Counted from the first letter of the stretch, positions 1 to 8,704 are shown. The stretch is DNA of 15,282 nucleotides from JASFUX01 sp050050115 (GCA_050050115.1 JASFUX010000055.1:1-15282), one strand, 5' to 3'. Program-made: numbers and translations. Notes: a model not told the origin generated them from the letters alone.

Positions 1-3000
1 TGGCTGTTCGAGGTCGTCGACGAGGCGATGTCGAAGCTGTCGGTCGACAAGATCGCGCGGGAGCGGACCGGCATCTTCGTCGGCATGGGCTGCGACGCAG
101 AGGCGGCGCGCTGGACGCTGCGCTGGCGCGAGGCGTCATCGCAGGCGGACAAGGACGGCGTCGTCGCGCCGCTTAACGCCGCCGCAGTGCTCGGCGCCAT
201 GCCCAACATCCCGGCGAACCGGTTGAACTCCGTCTTCGACTGGCGCGGCGTCGGGCACACGGTGTCGAGCGAAGAGGCCTCGGGCCTCGACGCGCTGATG
301 CTGGCCGTGCGCGCGCTGTCTAACGGCGAGCTCGACCTAGCGGTCGTCGCAGCGGCCGACCTCTCCGACGAGCCGGTCCACGCCGCCGCTGCGCAGGCGT
401 TGGGTTTGCCGGGCGAACCCGGCGACGCGGCGGCCGCGCTGGCGCTCAAGCGCCGCGCCGACGCCGAACGCGACGGCGATCCGATCTTCGCCAGCGTGCG
501 TCTCGACGCCGAAGCCGGCGGAGCGTCCGACTGCGCAGTCGCTGACGCGCTCGCCGCCCGCTTCGGCGTCGCGCACGCCGCGTCGAGCCTGCTGGCGGTC
601 TCTGTCGCAGCAGCCGCAGGCGCGCGGCGGCGGCGGATCGAGGACGATCGCGCCCGCGCTTGGTTCACCGAAGCGCCCCAGACATCGCTCACGTTCGAAA
701 CGTTGACCGGCCGGCGCGCCGGCGTCGTGCTGACGCACGACGCGCCCGCGCACGCCTCCGCACCGTACGCCAAGCAGCCGATCGAACGCGCGGTGCGTCC
801 CACGCAAGCGGCCCAACCCTTGGACGGCGAGATCGCGCTGATGTTCACCGGCGCGGCGGCGGCCTATCCCAATATGGGACGGAGCGTCTTCGCGGCGTTC
901 CCGGACGCGACCGATCAGGTCGCCGCCCGGTTCGCCGAAGCCGACGACACGGCGCGCCGGCTGGCGAACGACCCGGACATGCTCAAGAGCCCGTTCGAGC
1001 AGCTGCGCGCGGCGACACTGCTCTCGCAAGTTCATGCAGAGATCGCCTTCGCGCTGCTGAAAACGCCGCCGACCGCGGCGATCGGCCTGTCGTCGGGCGA
1101 AACCAACGCGCTGCTCGCCTTCCGCGCCTGGCGCGATCCGGACGCGCTTCTCGATGACGTGCGCGCGAGCGAGATGTACGAGCGCTGGCTCGCCGGCCGG
1201 TTCGAAACCGCGCGGCAAGCCTGGGGCGAGACGGGCGCGGTGAGCTGGCGCAACTGGCGCATCCTCGCCCCGCTTGAAGACGTGCGCCGCGCGATCGCCG
1301 ACGAAGCGCGCGCTTCAATCACCATCGTGCACGGGCCAAGCGACTGCGTGATCGGCGGCGCGGAAGACGCCTGCGCGCGTGTGCTCGATCGCATCGGGAC
1401 GAACCGGGCGATGCCGCTCGGTCAGGACATGATCGTTCATTGTACGGAACTGGCGCCGTTCGAAGAGACGTGGCGGGAGATTCACTCGCGCGCCACTTTC
1501 GCCGTTCCCGGCGTGCGCTTCTACGCCAATGCGACCAACACCGCCTACGATTTGAGCCGCGGCGCGGCGGCGCGGATGATCACCGCCCAGGCGGCCGCGC
1601 CGATCGACGTGTCGAAGACCATCTTGCAGGCCTGGGAGGACGGCGTCCGCGTCTTCATCGAGATGGGCCCGCGCGACACCCTGGCGCGCGCCGCGGACGC
1701 GGTCCTCGGCGAGCGGCCGCATCTGGCGGTCGCCTTCGACCGCTTCGGCGTCGACGGTCTTGCGCAGATCGATGCGGCCTGCGCGGCGCTCGCCGCCGCC
1801 GGCGTCGCGATCGACACGGACGCGCTCGACGCGCTGTTCGCCCAGCTCGCCGCCGACGCCGCGCTGCAGCCGGCGCCGCGCGCGCCCCACGTCGTCGCCG
1901 CCCATCCCCCGCCAGTGCGTCCGCCGGGCGGCGCGGCGCAACCCGTTCAAGTAGCTGAAGTTGCAGAAGAAAGTGCGGAGACGGCGGACCGCCGCGGGAT
2001 GGCGCGCGCGCCTGCGCTGCGGCCCATCGGCGACCGCTTCGAACCCAGGCGCATGGCCGCGAGCGTCGGCCAGCCCGTCGTGCCGACGCCGGCGCCCGCG
2101 CTCGCGCCGGTCTTGTCCGCCGCGCAGCCCGTCGCGGCGGCAGACGCGCCGGCAATCGCGCGCCCTGCGCCAGACTGGGCGCCAGACTCAACGCCCAGCC
2201 CAGCTCATCAGCCGGCGCCTCAACCCGCGTCTCGCGCGCAACCGCCGGCCGCGCCGAAAGACGTGAGCCAGCCGCGGGCGCCGAGCGGACCGGCGTTCGA
2301 TCGCGCTGAACTCGAGACCGCCGCGCGCGGAAAGGTGTCGGCCCTCTTCGGTCCGCTGTTCGAGCGCCAGGACGGCTATGCGCGCCAGGTGCGGATGCCC
2401 GCGCCGCCGCTTCTGCTCGCCGACCGCGTGACCGGAATCGACGCCGAGGCGGGCGTGCAAGGCAAGGGGACGATCTGGACCGAGACCGATGTTGCGGCGG
2501 ACGCCTGGCATCTGCACTTGAACCGGATGCGGCCGGGGATCGTGATCGAGTCCGGGCAAGCCGATTTGCTGCTCGCCTCTTACATGGGCGTTGATTTCCT
2601 CAATCAGGACGAACGCGTCTATCGCCTGCTCGGCTGTGAGCTGACGTTCCACGAGGGCGGCCTGCCCGCCGCGGGCGAGACGCTGAAGTTCCAGATCAAC
2701 ATCGATCAGCACGCCGCGCTAGGCGGCGTGCGCCTGTTCTTCTTCAACTACGACGCCTGCGCCGCCGGTGGCGAGGAAACCGCCGGAGCGGAAAGGCCGA
2801 TCCTGTCGGTCCGAAACGGTCAGGCGGGGTTCTTCTCCGATCAGGAGCTGGCCGAATCCGGCGGCGTCATCTGGGATGCGGACAACGCCAAGCCGCCCAC
2901 GGCGAAGCCGCGGCTCGCGCGCCCGCCCCGCGCCAGCGCCAAGCGCGCTTTTTCCAAACCCGACCTCGACGCCTGGTTCGCCGGCGACGCCTATCGCTGC

Positions 3001-5820
3001 TTCGGTGAAGGCTTCGAGTTCGCCGCCGCGCACCAGCGCACGCCGCGGCCGCCTGCTGGGCGCATGCGGATGATCGACTCGATCGAAGCGTTCGAGCCGA
3101 CGGGCGGTCCCTGGGGACGAGGCTATCTGCGCGCCGCCGCCGCCGCGCCGCACGACGCCTGGTACTACGAAGGCCACTTCCATAACGACCCCTGCATGCC
3201 CGGCACCTTGATGGCCGAAGCCGCGGTGCAGGCGGTCGAGACCTTCATGACCGCCGCTGGTCTCACAATCGACCGCGACGGCTGGCGCTTCGAGCCTGCT
3301 GCCGAAGAAGCTTTCAAGTTCGTCTGCCGCGGTCAGGTCGTCCCCGACGGCGATCATCAGCTGACCTACGAAGTGTTCGTCGACGAGATCATCGACGGAT
3401 CGGAGTCGACTGATGCTGGGCCGACCGTTTACGCCGCGCTCCTCGCCAAGCGCGACGGCTTCAAGGTGTTCTACTGCCCGCGCTTCGGCGTCCGGCTGGT
3501 GCGCGACTGGCCGATCACGGACCGTCCAGAAGCCGCACTTCTCGACGCCGCGCCCGAGGTTGTCAGCCCGCCTGGGGCGCCGCCCGTGCGCGGCGACCTC
3601 GGCGCGCTCCTCGCTTGCGCGTGGGGACCGCCGTCGGACGCCTTCGGGCCGATGTATGCGCGCTTTGATCGCGAAAGCTCGGTCCCGCGCCTGCCCGGCC
3701 CGCCCTATCACGCTGTCAGCCGCGTCCTTTCGGTGTCGATCCCGCCAGGCGAGCCCCAAGTCGGCGCGAAGGTCGTCGCCGAGTTCGAACCCGCTGAAGA
3801 CGCTTGGTTTTTCGACGAGAACGCCAGCGCGATCATGCCGCTGTCGGTGCTGATGGAGGCTCTGCTCCAGCCCTGCGGCTGGCTGGCGTCCTACTGCGGC
3901 TTCGCGCGCGAGGGCGGGCTCAAGTTCCGCAACCTCGACGGTTCGAAGGCGGTCGCGCACGCCGAAGTCCGCCCCGAGGGCGGCCCCTTGCGGATCGAGA
4001 CCACGCTGACTCACTGGAGCACTGTCGGAACACTGACGATCGTCTTCTTCGACGTCGTCTGCACGCGCGACGACGCGCTGGTGATGGACTTCTCCACCTC
4101 GTTCGGCTTCTTCGCCGCGGACGTGTTCGCCAACCAGGCCGGACTGCCGACCACCGACGACGACCGCGCGCGGCTGACCGACACGTCCGACGCCGCTCTG
4201 CTCGCGAACGCGGCCAAGCGGCGCGACCGGGCGCGGGTTCCGCGCGGCAAGCTCAAGATGATCGATACGATCACCGGCTTCTGGCCGACCGGCGGCGAAG
4301 CGGGCCTCGGCCGCATCCGTGGGCGACAGGTTGTCGATCCGTCTACGTGGTATTTCAAGGCGCACTTCTACGAAGATCCGGTGCAGCCCGGCTCGCTCGG
4401 CGTCGACGCGCTCCTCCAGCTGCTCGAGCACGCGCTGCGGAACAAGGGGCTCGACCGCGACTTCATCAATCCGCGCTTCGAAGCCCCCGCTCTCGGCGCG
4501 GAGATGACGTGGAAGTACCGCGGCCAGGTCACGCCGGACAAAAAGGAAGTCGTCACCACGCTCGACATCACCGAACTGAGCGTCAAGCCGCGCGAGGTGT
4601 TCGCCACGGCCAAGGCCTCGCTCTGGGTCGACGGGCTGCGCATCTATGAGGTCGAAGGTCTCTCGGCGCGCATCGTCGAGGGCGCGATCCCGCCGATCCG
4701 CGGGCAAAGGCTCAACCCGATCAACACCCCGTGGCTCAATGATCATCGCCCGACCTACACCGTCGCCGCCCTGCCGATGATGGGCGCGGTGAAGGTCGCC
4801 GCCTCGGCCGCGCTCGAGCACGCCGAGCGGCCGTTCCCGTTCGTGCTTGAGGACTTCGTCCTCAATCGCTGGATCATCGCCGGCGAGGCGGACGTCGGCG
4901 TCGACGCGCGCGCGATCCCGCGCGGCGCGGGGCGCTACGATCTCGAGCTGTTCGCCGACGGCGCGCTCGTCGGAGAAGGCCGCGTCCGGGCGGGGCTGAC
5001 GACGATGCCCGAGCACGTCCCCGACCCGGACGATCTCGGCGATCTCGCGCCCGTCGACGACCTCTACGACAGCGGCGCTTTGTTCCACGGTCCGGCGTTC
5101 CATCTGCTGACGGACGCCCGCCGTTCGAGCCACGGTGCGACGGCGCGGCTCGACATGGCGCGCGCGTTCGACCCGGATGCGGAACTTGACGTCGGTCTGC
5201 TCGACGCCTTGCTCCACGCGATCCCGCACGACGTGCCGGAGCTGTGGTTCGGCGAGCGCGCGGCCGGCAAAGCGGCTTACCCGCACAGGATCGAGCAGCT
5301 GATCCTGCACCGCCCGCGTCCCAGGACCGGCTCTGTGCGCATCATCGCGGAGCCGCTAAGCCTCTCAGATACTGGACGTTTCGCCCGGGTCGCCGTGCGC
5401 GCGGAAGACGAGGACGGTCCGTGGCTCGACCTGGCGCTGACCGAGGTGCTGATGCCCAAGGGGCCGATCGGACGGCTGCCGCCGGGCGCGCGGAAGTCGT
5501 TCCTCAACGGAGCGTTCGTCGAAGGCGCGGCGCTGTCGTCGGACCGGGACGGAGAGACGGCGCTCTTCCTCGCCGACGTCAAGGCAAGCGACTGGCTGCC
5601 GGGAACGCTCGAGCGCGCCTATCGCCTGAGCGCGGAGGGCGACGAGCGTCCGCGGGAGATCGCCGTCAAGGAGCACGCAGGGCGGCTCTGGGGCGTTCAC
5701 CCCCGCGAGGTCGAGGCCGAAGGAGACCTCGCCCGCTGCGGCGAGCGGACTATGACCGTCAAGGCGCAATTCGACGGTGATGATGATGCATGGCGAATCA
5801 TGGCAGCGCATGATGAATGA
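1..5820 (+). CDS. Pfa-type (PUFA/secondary lipid) synthase subunit, CLF-AT-DH-DH-DH', 5' end cut by window
   Basis: The frame is open from base 1, so the gene begins upstream; residue numbers here count from the internal ATG at 28. Domains in order: the C-terminal part of a ketosynthase-like chain-length factor (about 1-240), where the active-site Cys position reads TVSSEEASGL (Glu83); an acyltransferase (about 265-600) with GLSSGE (Ser355) and a second catalytic His in IVHCTELAPF (His471); an Ala/Pro-rich linker (about 610-755); DH1 (about 785-1160) with GHFHNDPCMPG (His1050, Glu1064); DH2 (about 1205-1555) with AHFYEDPVQPG (His1446, Asp1460); a PKS-type double-hotdog dehydratase (about 1562-1815) with NDHRPTYTVAALP (His1573) and LLDALLH (Asp1726); and an unassigned tail to 1930. 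Each FabA-type DH has an N-terminal hotdog that looks non-catalytic (Asn1265 replaces His in DH2). This order matches PfaC/Pfa3-type subunits of iterative PUFA synthases. No carrier-protein (DSL) motif is visible here. The product's chain is unknown. Confidence 0.9.
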   Translation, partial: WLFEVVDEAMSKLSVDKIARERTGIFVGMGCDAEAARWTLRWREASSQADKDGVVAPLNAAAVLGAMPNIPANRLNSVFDWRGVGHTVSSEEASGLDALMLAVRALSNGELDLAVVAAADLSDEPVHAAAAQALGLPGEPGDAAAALALKRRADAERDGDPIFASVRLDAEAGGASDCAVADALAARFGVAHAASSLLAVSVAAAAGARRRRIEDDRARAWFTEAPQTSLTFETLTGRRAGVVLTHDAPAHASAPYAKQPIERAVRPTQAAQPLDGEIALMFTGAAAAYPNMGRSVFAAFPDATDQVAARFAEADDTARRLANDPDMLKSPFEQLRAATLLSQVHAEIAFALLKTPPTAAIGLSSGETNALLAFRAWRDPDALLDDVRASEMYERWLAGRFETARQAWGETGAVSWRNWRILAPLEDVRRAIADEARASITIVHGPSDCVIGGAEDACARVLDRIGTNRAMPLGQDMIVHCTELAPFEETWREIHSRATFAVPGVRFYANATNTAYDLSRGAAARMITAQAAAPIDVSKTILQAWEDGVRVFIEMGPRDTLARAADAVLGERPHLAVAFDRFGVDGLAQIDAACAALAAAGVAIDTDALDALFAQLAADAALQPAPRAPHVVAAHPPPVRPPGGAAQPVQVAEVAEESAETADRRGMARAPALRPIGDRFEPRRMAASVGQPVVPTPAPALAPVLSAAQPVAAADAPAIARPAPDWAPDSTPSPAHQPAPQPASRAQPPAAPKDVSQPRAPSGPAFDRAELETAARGKVSALFGPLFERQDGYARQVRMPAPPLLLADRVTGIDAEAGVQGKGTIWTETDVAADAWHLHLNRMRPGIVIESGQADLLLASYMGVDFLNQDERVYRLLGCELTFHEGGLPAAGETLKFQINIDQHAALGGVRLFFFNYDACAAGGEETAGAERPILSVRNGQAGFFSDQELAESGGVIWDADNAKPPTAKPRLARPPRASAKRAFSKPDLDAWFAGDAYRCFGEGFEFAAAHQRTPRPPAGRMRMIDSIEAFEPTGGPWGRGYLRAAAAAPHDAWYYEGHFHNDPCMPGTLMAEAAVQAVETFMTAAGLTIDRDGWRFEPAAEEAFKFVCRGQVVPDGDHQLTYEVFVDEIIDGSESTDAGPTVYAALLAKRDGFKVFYCPRFGVRLVRDWPITDRPEAALLDAAPEVVSPPGAPPVRGDLGALLACAWGPPSDAFGPMYARFDRESSVPRLPGPPYHAVSRVLSVSIPPGEPQVGAKVVAEFEPAEDAWFFDENASAIMPLSVLMEALLQPCGWLASYCGFAREGGLKFRNLDGSKAVAHAEVRPEGGPLRIETTLTHWSTVGTLTIVFFDVVCTRDDALVMDFSTSFGFFAADVFANQAGLPTTDDDRARLTDTSDAALLANAAKRRDRARVPRGKLKMIDTITGFWPTGGEAGLGRIRGRQVVDPSTWYFKAHFYEDPVQPGSLGVDALLQLLEHALRNKGLDRDFINPRFEAPALGAEMTWKYRGQVTPDKKEVVTTLDITELSVKPREVFATAKASLWVDGLRIYEVEGLSARIVEGAIPPIRGQRLNPINTPWLNDHRPTYTVAALPMMGAVKVAASAALEHAERPFPFVLEDFVLNRWIIAGEADVGVDARAIPRGAGRYDLELFADGALVGEGRVRAGLTTMPEHVPDPDDLGDLAPVDDLYDSGALFHGPAFHLLTDARRSSHGATARLDMARAFDPDAELDVGLLDALLHAIPHDVPELWFGERAAGKAAYPHRIEQLILHRPRPRTGSVRIIAEPLSLSDTGRFARVAVRAEDEDGPWLDLALTEVLMPKGPIGRLPPGARKSFLNGAFVEGAALSSDRDGETALFLADVKASDWLPGTLERAYRLSAEGDERPREIAVKEHAGRLWGVHPREVEAEGDLARCGERTMTVKAQFDGDDDAWRIMAAHDE

Positions 5821-6434
5821 CCAAGCCGCCCCCTCCGCCGCCCGACGATCTCAGGGTGGTTCCCGCCGATACGCTCGAGCTGCTCGACGCGGTCCAGGCG
5901 CTGCGCTATCGCGTGTTCGTGGGCGAGCTGGGGCTGCAGCCTGAAGGCGCCGATCACAGCCGTCGCGTGCTGATCGAGATCGCAGACGCGACGGGGCGGA
6001 ACTTCATCGGCCTGCGCGGCGACGAAGCGGTCGGCTCCGTGCGGATCAATGTCGTCGCCGACGGCGGCGTGGACGACTATGTCGCCACCTACGGCATCGC
6101 CGCGCTCGGCGCGGGCTTTGAAGAGCAGACTGCGATCGTCACGCGGCTGATACGCCGCGGCGAGAAGGGCGCGGGGCCGCTGATCTACATGCTGGTCACC
6201 GAGATTTTGCGCGTCGTCGCCGAACGGAAGCTCCGCTACATCGTCATCGGCGCGAGCGCGGAGCTGGAAGGCTTCTACCTCGCGATGGGCTTTACGCTGT
6301 TTCGCGATCCCGTCATCTCGCCGTCGGGCGCCGAGCGCATGGTGTTCCTGATCGATGTAAAGGATCAGCGGCACATGAACGGCAAGACGCTCGTCGGCTG
6401 GCTCTATCCTGATTTGTTCAGGTCGACGGGCTAG
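5817..6434 (+). CDS. GNAT-family acyltransferase, N-acyl amino acid synthase/autoinducer-synthase-like
   Basis: This 205-residue protein starts with ATG overlapping the stop of the synthase gene (ATGA), so translation is probably coupled. The nearest upstream in-frame ATG (5790) is closed by a stop at 5811. LRYRVFVGELG (29-39) resembles the N-terminal segment of LuxI/FeeM-like GNAT enzymes, which take acyl groups from acyl-ACP. RLIRRGEKGAGPLIYML (110-126) sits where GNAT proteins have the pantetheine-binding strand-loop-helix, and ELEGFYLAMGFTLFRD (149-164) is the typical C-terminal GNAT segment. Residues 4-9 are six consecutive prolines. The context suggests that it transfers the chain built by the Pfa synthase to an acceptor such as an amine; that is inference. 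A generic acetyltransferase is the alternative. No clear Shine-Dalgarno sequence precedes it. The 3' end overlaps the convergent PPTase gene by 17 bp. Confidence 0.85.
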   Translation: MTKPPPPPPDDLRVVPADTLELLDAVQALRYRVFVGELGLQPEGADHSRRVLIEIADATGRNFIGLRGDEAVGSVRINVVADGGVDDYVATYGIAALGAGFEEQTAIVTRLIRRGEKGAGPLIYMLVTEILRVVAERKLRYIVIGASAELEGFYLAMGFTLFRDPVISPSGAERMVFLIDVKDQRHMNGKTLVGWLYPDLFRSTG

Positions 6435-7143
6435 CCGCGTCGACCGCGACGCAAGAGATTTCATCCGCCCACGACACGTCAAACGCCGTAAGCGCCGCCT
6501 CATCGACTTCAACGACGCCCGGCGACCAGTCGCGGGCTGCGATCGCTGCGAGCGCCTCGGCGCGCGGGCGGACTTTCGCCATTCCATCCGCGATCCTGAA
6601 GCCGAGCGCCTTGAGACAGGCTTCCTTCAAGGTCCAAAGACGCAGAAAGGCGCGCTCGTGCGCGTCGCCGGAAAGACCGTCGAGCGCGGCGTTCTCCTCG
6701 GCGGTGAACTGTCGCCGCGCGATCGCCGCCGCGTCGTGCGCGCCGCCGGTCAGCTCGACGTCGACGCCGACGTCTCCGCGAGTCGATAGAGCGATCAGCA
6801 GGCGCGGACCGCTGTGCGAGATGTTGAACGCAAAGCCCTCCCACTGCGCCAGCCGCGGCTTGTCGTTCGGGCCGGTTTCGAAATCCAGCGCGAGCGGATC
6901 GTTCCCGGTCCAAGCGCCCAACACCGCGCGCACGAGGGCGCGGGTGTGAAGGCCGCGGCGCTTCAGCATGTCTGCGGCGAAGCGATCGGCGCGCGCGGCT
7001 TCGTCCTCGGTGACGTGCGCCCGCGCCCACGCCGGATCGATGTCATCCGCATCGAGATCGAACCGCAGCACCTCGATGTCCGCCGTTAGAGACGCTCGGT
7101 CGAGCGCGCCGGGAAAGGCGGCGGACGCGAGCGGCGGAGTCAT
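6418..7143 (-). CDS. Sfp-type 4'-phosphopantetheinyl transferase (PfaE-like)
   Basis: This 241-residue enzyme would transfer phosphopantetheine from CoA to the conserved Ser of acyl carrier proteins in the cytoplasm. The family signatures are all visible: FNISHSGPRLLIALS (106-120), the Mg-binding GVDVE (Asp128, Glu130), and WTLKEACLKALG (170-181, with Glu174 and Lys178). The length is typical of the Sfp/EntD/AcpT class. Its ATG overlaps the stop of the upstream malonyl-CoA synthetase gene (ATGA), so the two are almost certainly co-translated. Placement beside a Pfa subunit matches the role of PfaE, which activates the tandem ACPs of PUFA synthases, but the ACP-bearing subunit is not in this window. 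The gene converges with the GNAT gene, sharing 17 bp at the 3' ends, with no visible terminator in between. Confidence 0.93.
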   Translation of the reverse strand: MTPPLASAAFPGALDRASLTADIEVLRFDLDADDIDPAWARAHVTEDEAARADRFAADMLKRRGLHTRALVRAVLGAWTGNDPLALDFETGPNDKPRLAQWEGFAFNISHSGPRLLIALSTRGDVGVDVELTGGAHDAAAIARRQFTAEENAALDGLSGDAHERAFLRLWTLKEACLKALGFRIADGMAKVRPRAEALAAIAARDWSPGVVEVDEAALTAFDVSWADEISCVAVDAASPST

Positions 7144-8660
7144 GACCCAGCGGTGTAGGCGTCGGCGACCTGCTCGCGCAGAACCGCCTTCTGCACCTTG
7201 CCCATGGCGTTGCGCGGCAAGGCGTCGACCCAGACGAAACGGCGCGGATGCTTAAAGCGGGCCAGCCCGGCGTCGAGCGCGGCTTGCAGCGCTTCGTCCG
7301 ACGGGCGCGCATCAGCCTCGGCGACGAGCACCGCGACCACGCCCTCGCCCATGTCGGGATGCGGCGCGCCGACGACGGCGCTTTCGGCCACGCCGTCGAC
7401 GTCGTCGAGCACCTGCTCGATCTCCTTGGGATAGATGTTGAGCCCGCCTGAGATGATGAGGTCTTTCGCCCGGCCGACGATCGAGACGCGCCCCGCCTCG
7501 TCCATGACCGCGACGTCGCCGCTGACGAAAAAGCCGTCGGGCCGCATCTCCTCAGCGGTCTTTTCGGGCATCTCCCAGTAGCCGGCAAAGACGTTCGGTC
7601 CGCGCACCTCAAGCACGCCCGCCTCGCCTCGGGGCAGCTCGGCGCCGGCTTCATCGCACACTCGAACCTCGACGTCCGGCAGGGCGAAGCCGACGGTCCC
7701 GGCGATCCGCTCACCGTCGAGAGGGTTGGAGGTGATCATCCCTGCCTCGGTCATGCCGTAGCGTTCGAGGATGCGATGGCCCGTCGCCTCGAAGAAGGCG
7801 TCCGAGGCCTGCGCCGTCAGCGGCGCCGAGCCGGAGATGAGGAGGCGCATGTGCGCCGCGTCTTCCCGACCGAAGCCGGGCTCGTCCATCAGCCGCGAGT
7901 AGAAGGTCGGCACGCCCATCATCACGCTCGCTTCGCGCAGACGCGCGCGTGCTTCGACCGCATCGAAGCCGGGCAGGAAGATCACCTTGGCGCCGGCGAG
8001 GAACGCGGTGTGCAGCGCGACGAACAATCCGTGGACGTGATAAATCGGCAACGCGTGCAGCAGCACGTCGTCCGCCGTCATGCCCCAGATCTCGATCAGC
8101 GTCTGCGCGTTCGAGATCAGGTTCTCCTGAGTCAGCATCGCGCCTTTCGAGCGCCCGGTGGTGCCCGAGGTGTAGCAGATCGCCGCGAGGTCCCCCGGCC
8201 CGCGCGGAGCCGGCGCAGGAACGGCCGCCGGAGACTTGCCCGCCGCCCATGGATCGACCTCCGCGTCGGCCGGCAAAGCCAGCAAACCGGCGACGCCGCA
8301 GCGCGCCGCGACCGGGGCGAGATCAGCCTCGGCTTCCGGTCTGCAGAAGAACAGCCGCGGCCGGCAGTCGGCGAGGAAGGCTTCGACCTCAGCGGGCGTA
8401 TAGGCGGTGTTGAGCGGCACAAACACGAGCCCAGCGCGCAGGCAGCCGAGATAGAGCGCGACCGCGCCGACCGACTTGTCGACCTGGACCACGACGCGGT
8501 CGCCGGGCTCTGCGCCCTCCGCCGTCATCAGCCCGGCGAAACGGCCGGCGAGCGCGTGCAGCTCGGCGTAGGTCCAGGCGCGGCCCGGCGCGTCGAGGGC
8601 GACGGCGTCGCGGCGGGCTTCGGCCCGGTCGGCGAGAAGTTCGTAAAGGCTGGCGGTCAT
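7140..8660 (-). CDS. matB: Malonyl-CoA synthetase (MatB-like acyl-CoA ligase)
   Basis: A 506-residue ANL-superfamily adenylate-forming enzyme. Motifs: P-loop YTSGTTGRSKG (163-173), ERYGMTE (299-305), SGD (380-382), hinge region GRAKDLIISGGLNIYPKEIE (396-415) and the catalytic Lys in NAMGKVQK (Lys488). The blocks HALPIYHVHGLFVA (202-215), MMGVPTFYSRL (247-257) and MRLLISGSAPL (271-281) are characteristic of MatB/RpfB-type malonyl-CoA synthetases rather than medium- or long-chain ligases. Arg272 lies about where MatB enzymes have an Arg that contacts the malonate carboxylate; that alignment is from memory. The reaction would be malonate + ATP + CoA to malonyl-CoA, the extender unit used by Pfa synthases. 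It lies 44 bp downstream of an exported-protein gene and overlaps the PPTase start. No convincing Shine-Dalgarno precedes the ATG at 8660. A methylmalonyl or broader dicarboxylate specificity is possible. Confidence 0.88.
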   Translation of the reverse strand: MTASLYELLADRAEARRDAVALDAPGRAWTYAELHALAGRFAGLMTAEGAEPGDRVVVQVDKSVGAVALYLGCLRAGLVFVPLNTAYTPAEVEAFLADCRPRLFFCRPEAEADLAPVAARCGVAGLLALPADAEVDPWAAGKSPAAVPAPAPRGPGDLAAICYTSGTTGRSKGAMLTQENLISNAQTLIEIWGMTADDVLLHALPIYHVHGLFVALHTAFLAGAKVIFLPGFDAVEARARLREASVMMGVPTFYSRLMDEPGFGREDAAHMRLLISGSAPLTAQASDAFFEATGHRILERYGMTEAGMITSNPLDGERIAGTVGFALPDVEVRVCDEAGAELPRGEAGVLEVRGPNVFAGYWEMPEKTAEEMRPDGFFVSGDVAVMDEAGRVSIVGRAKDLIISGGLNIYPKEIEQVLDDVDGVAESAVVGAPHPDMGEGVVAVLVAEADARPSDEALQAALDAGLARFKHPRRFVWVDALPRNAMGKVQKAVLREQVADAYTAGS

Positions 8661-8704
8661 CGGAAAAGCGGCGCGTTGTGATCGAACACGCCGAGGCTCA
8701 ACCG

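Noticed and set aside
2719..5310. Long minus-strand open frame of 863 codons within the synthase gene
   Set aside because: It is antisense to well-supported dehydratase domains, Arg-rich and low in motif content, as expected for a shadow frame in GC-rich DNA.
5783..5815. Cluster of ATG triplets before 5817 as alternative GNAT starts
   Set aside because: They are out of frame, or closed by the TGA at 5811-5813 in the case of the only in-frame one at 5790.
7776..8681. Plus-strand open frame of 301 codons antisense to matB
   Set aside because: All adenylate-forming enzyme motifs are on the minus strand; the plus-strand translation is Arg-rich without domains.
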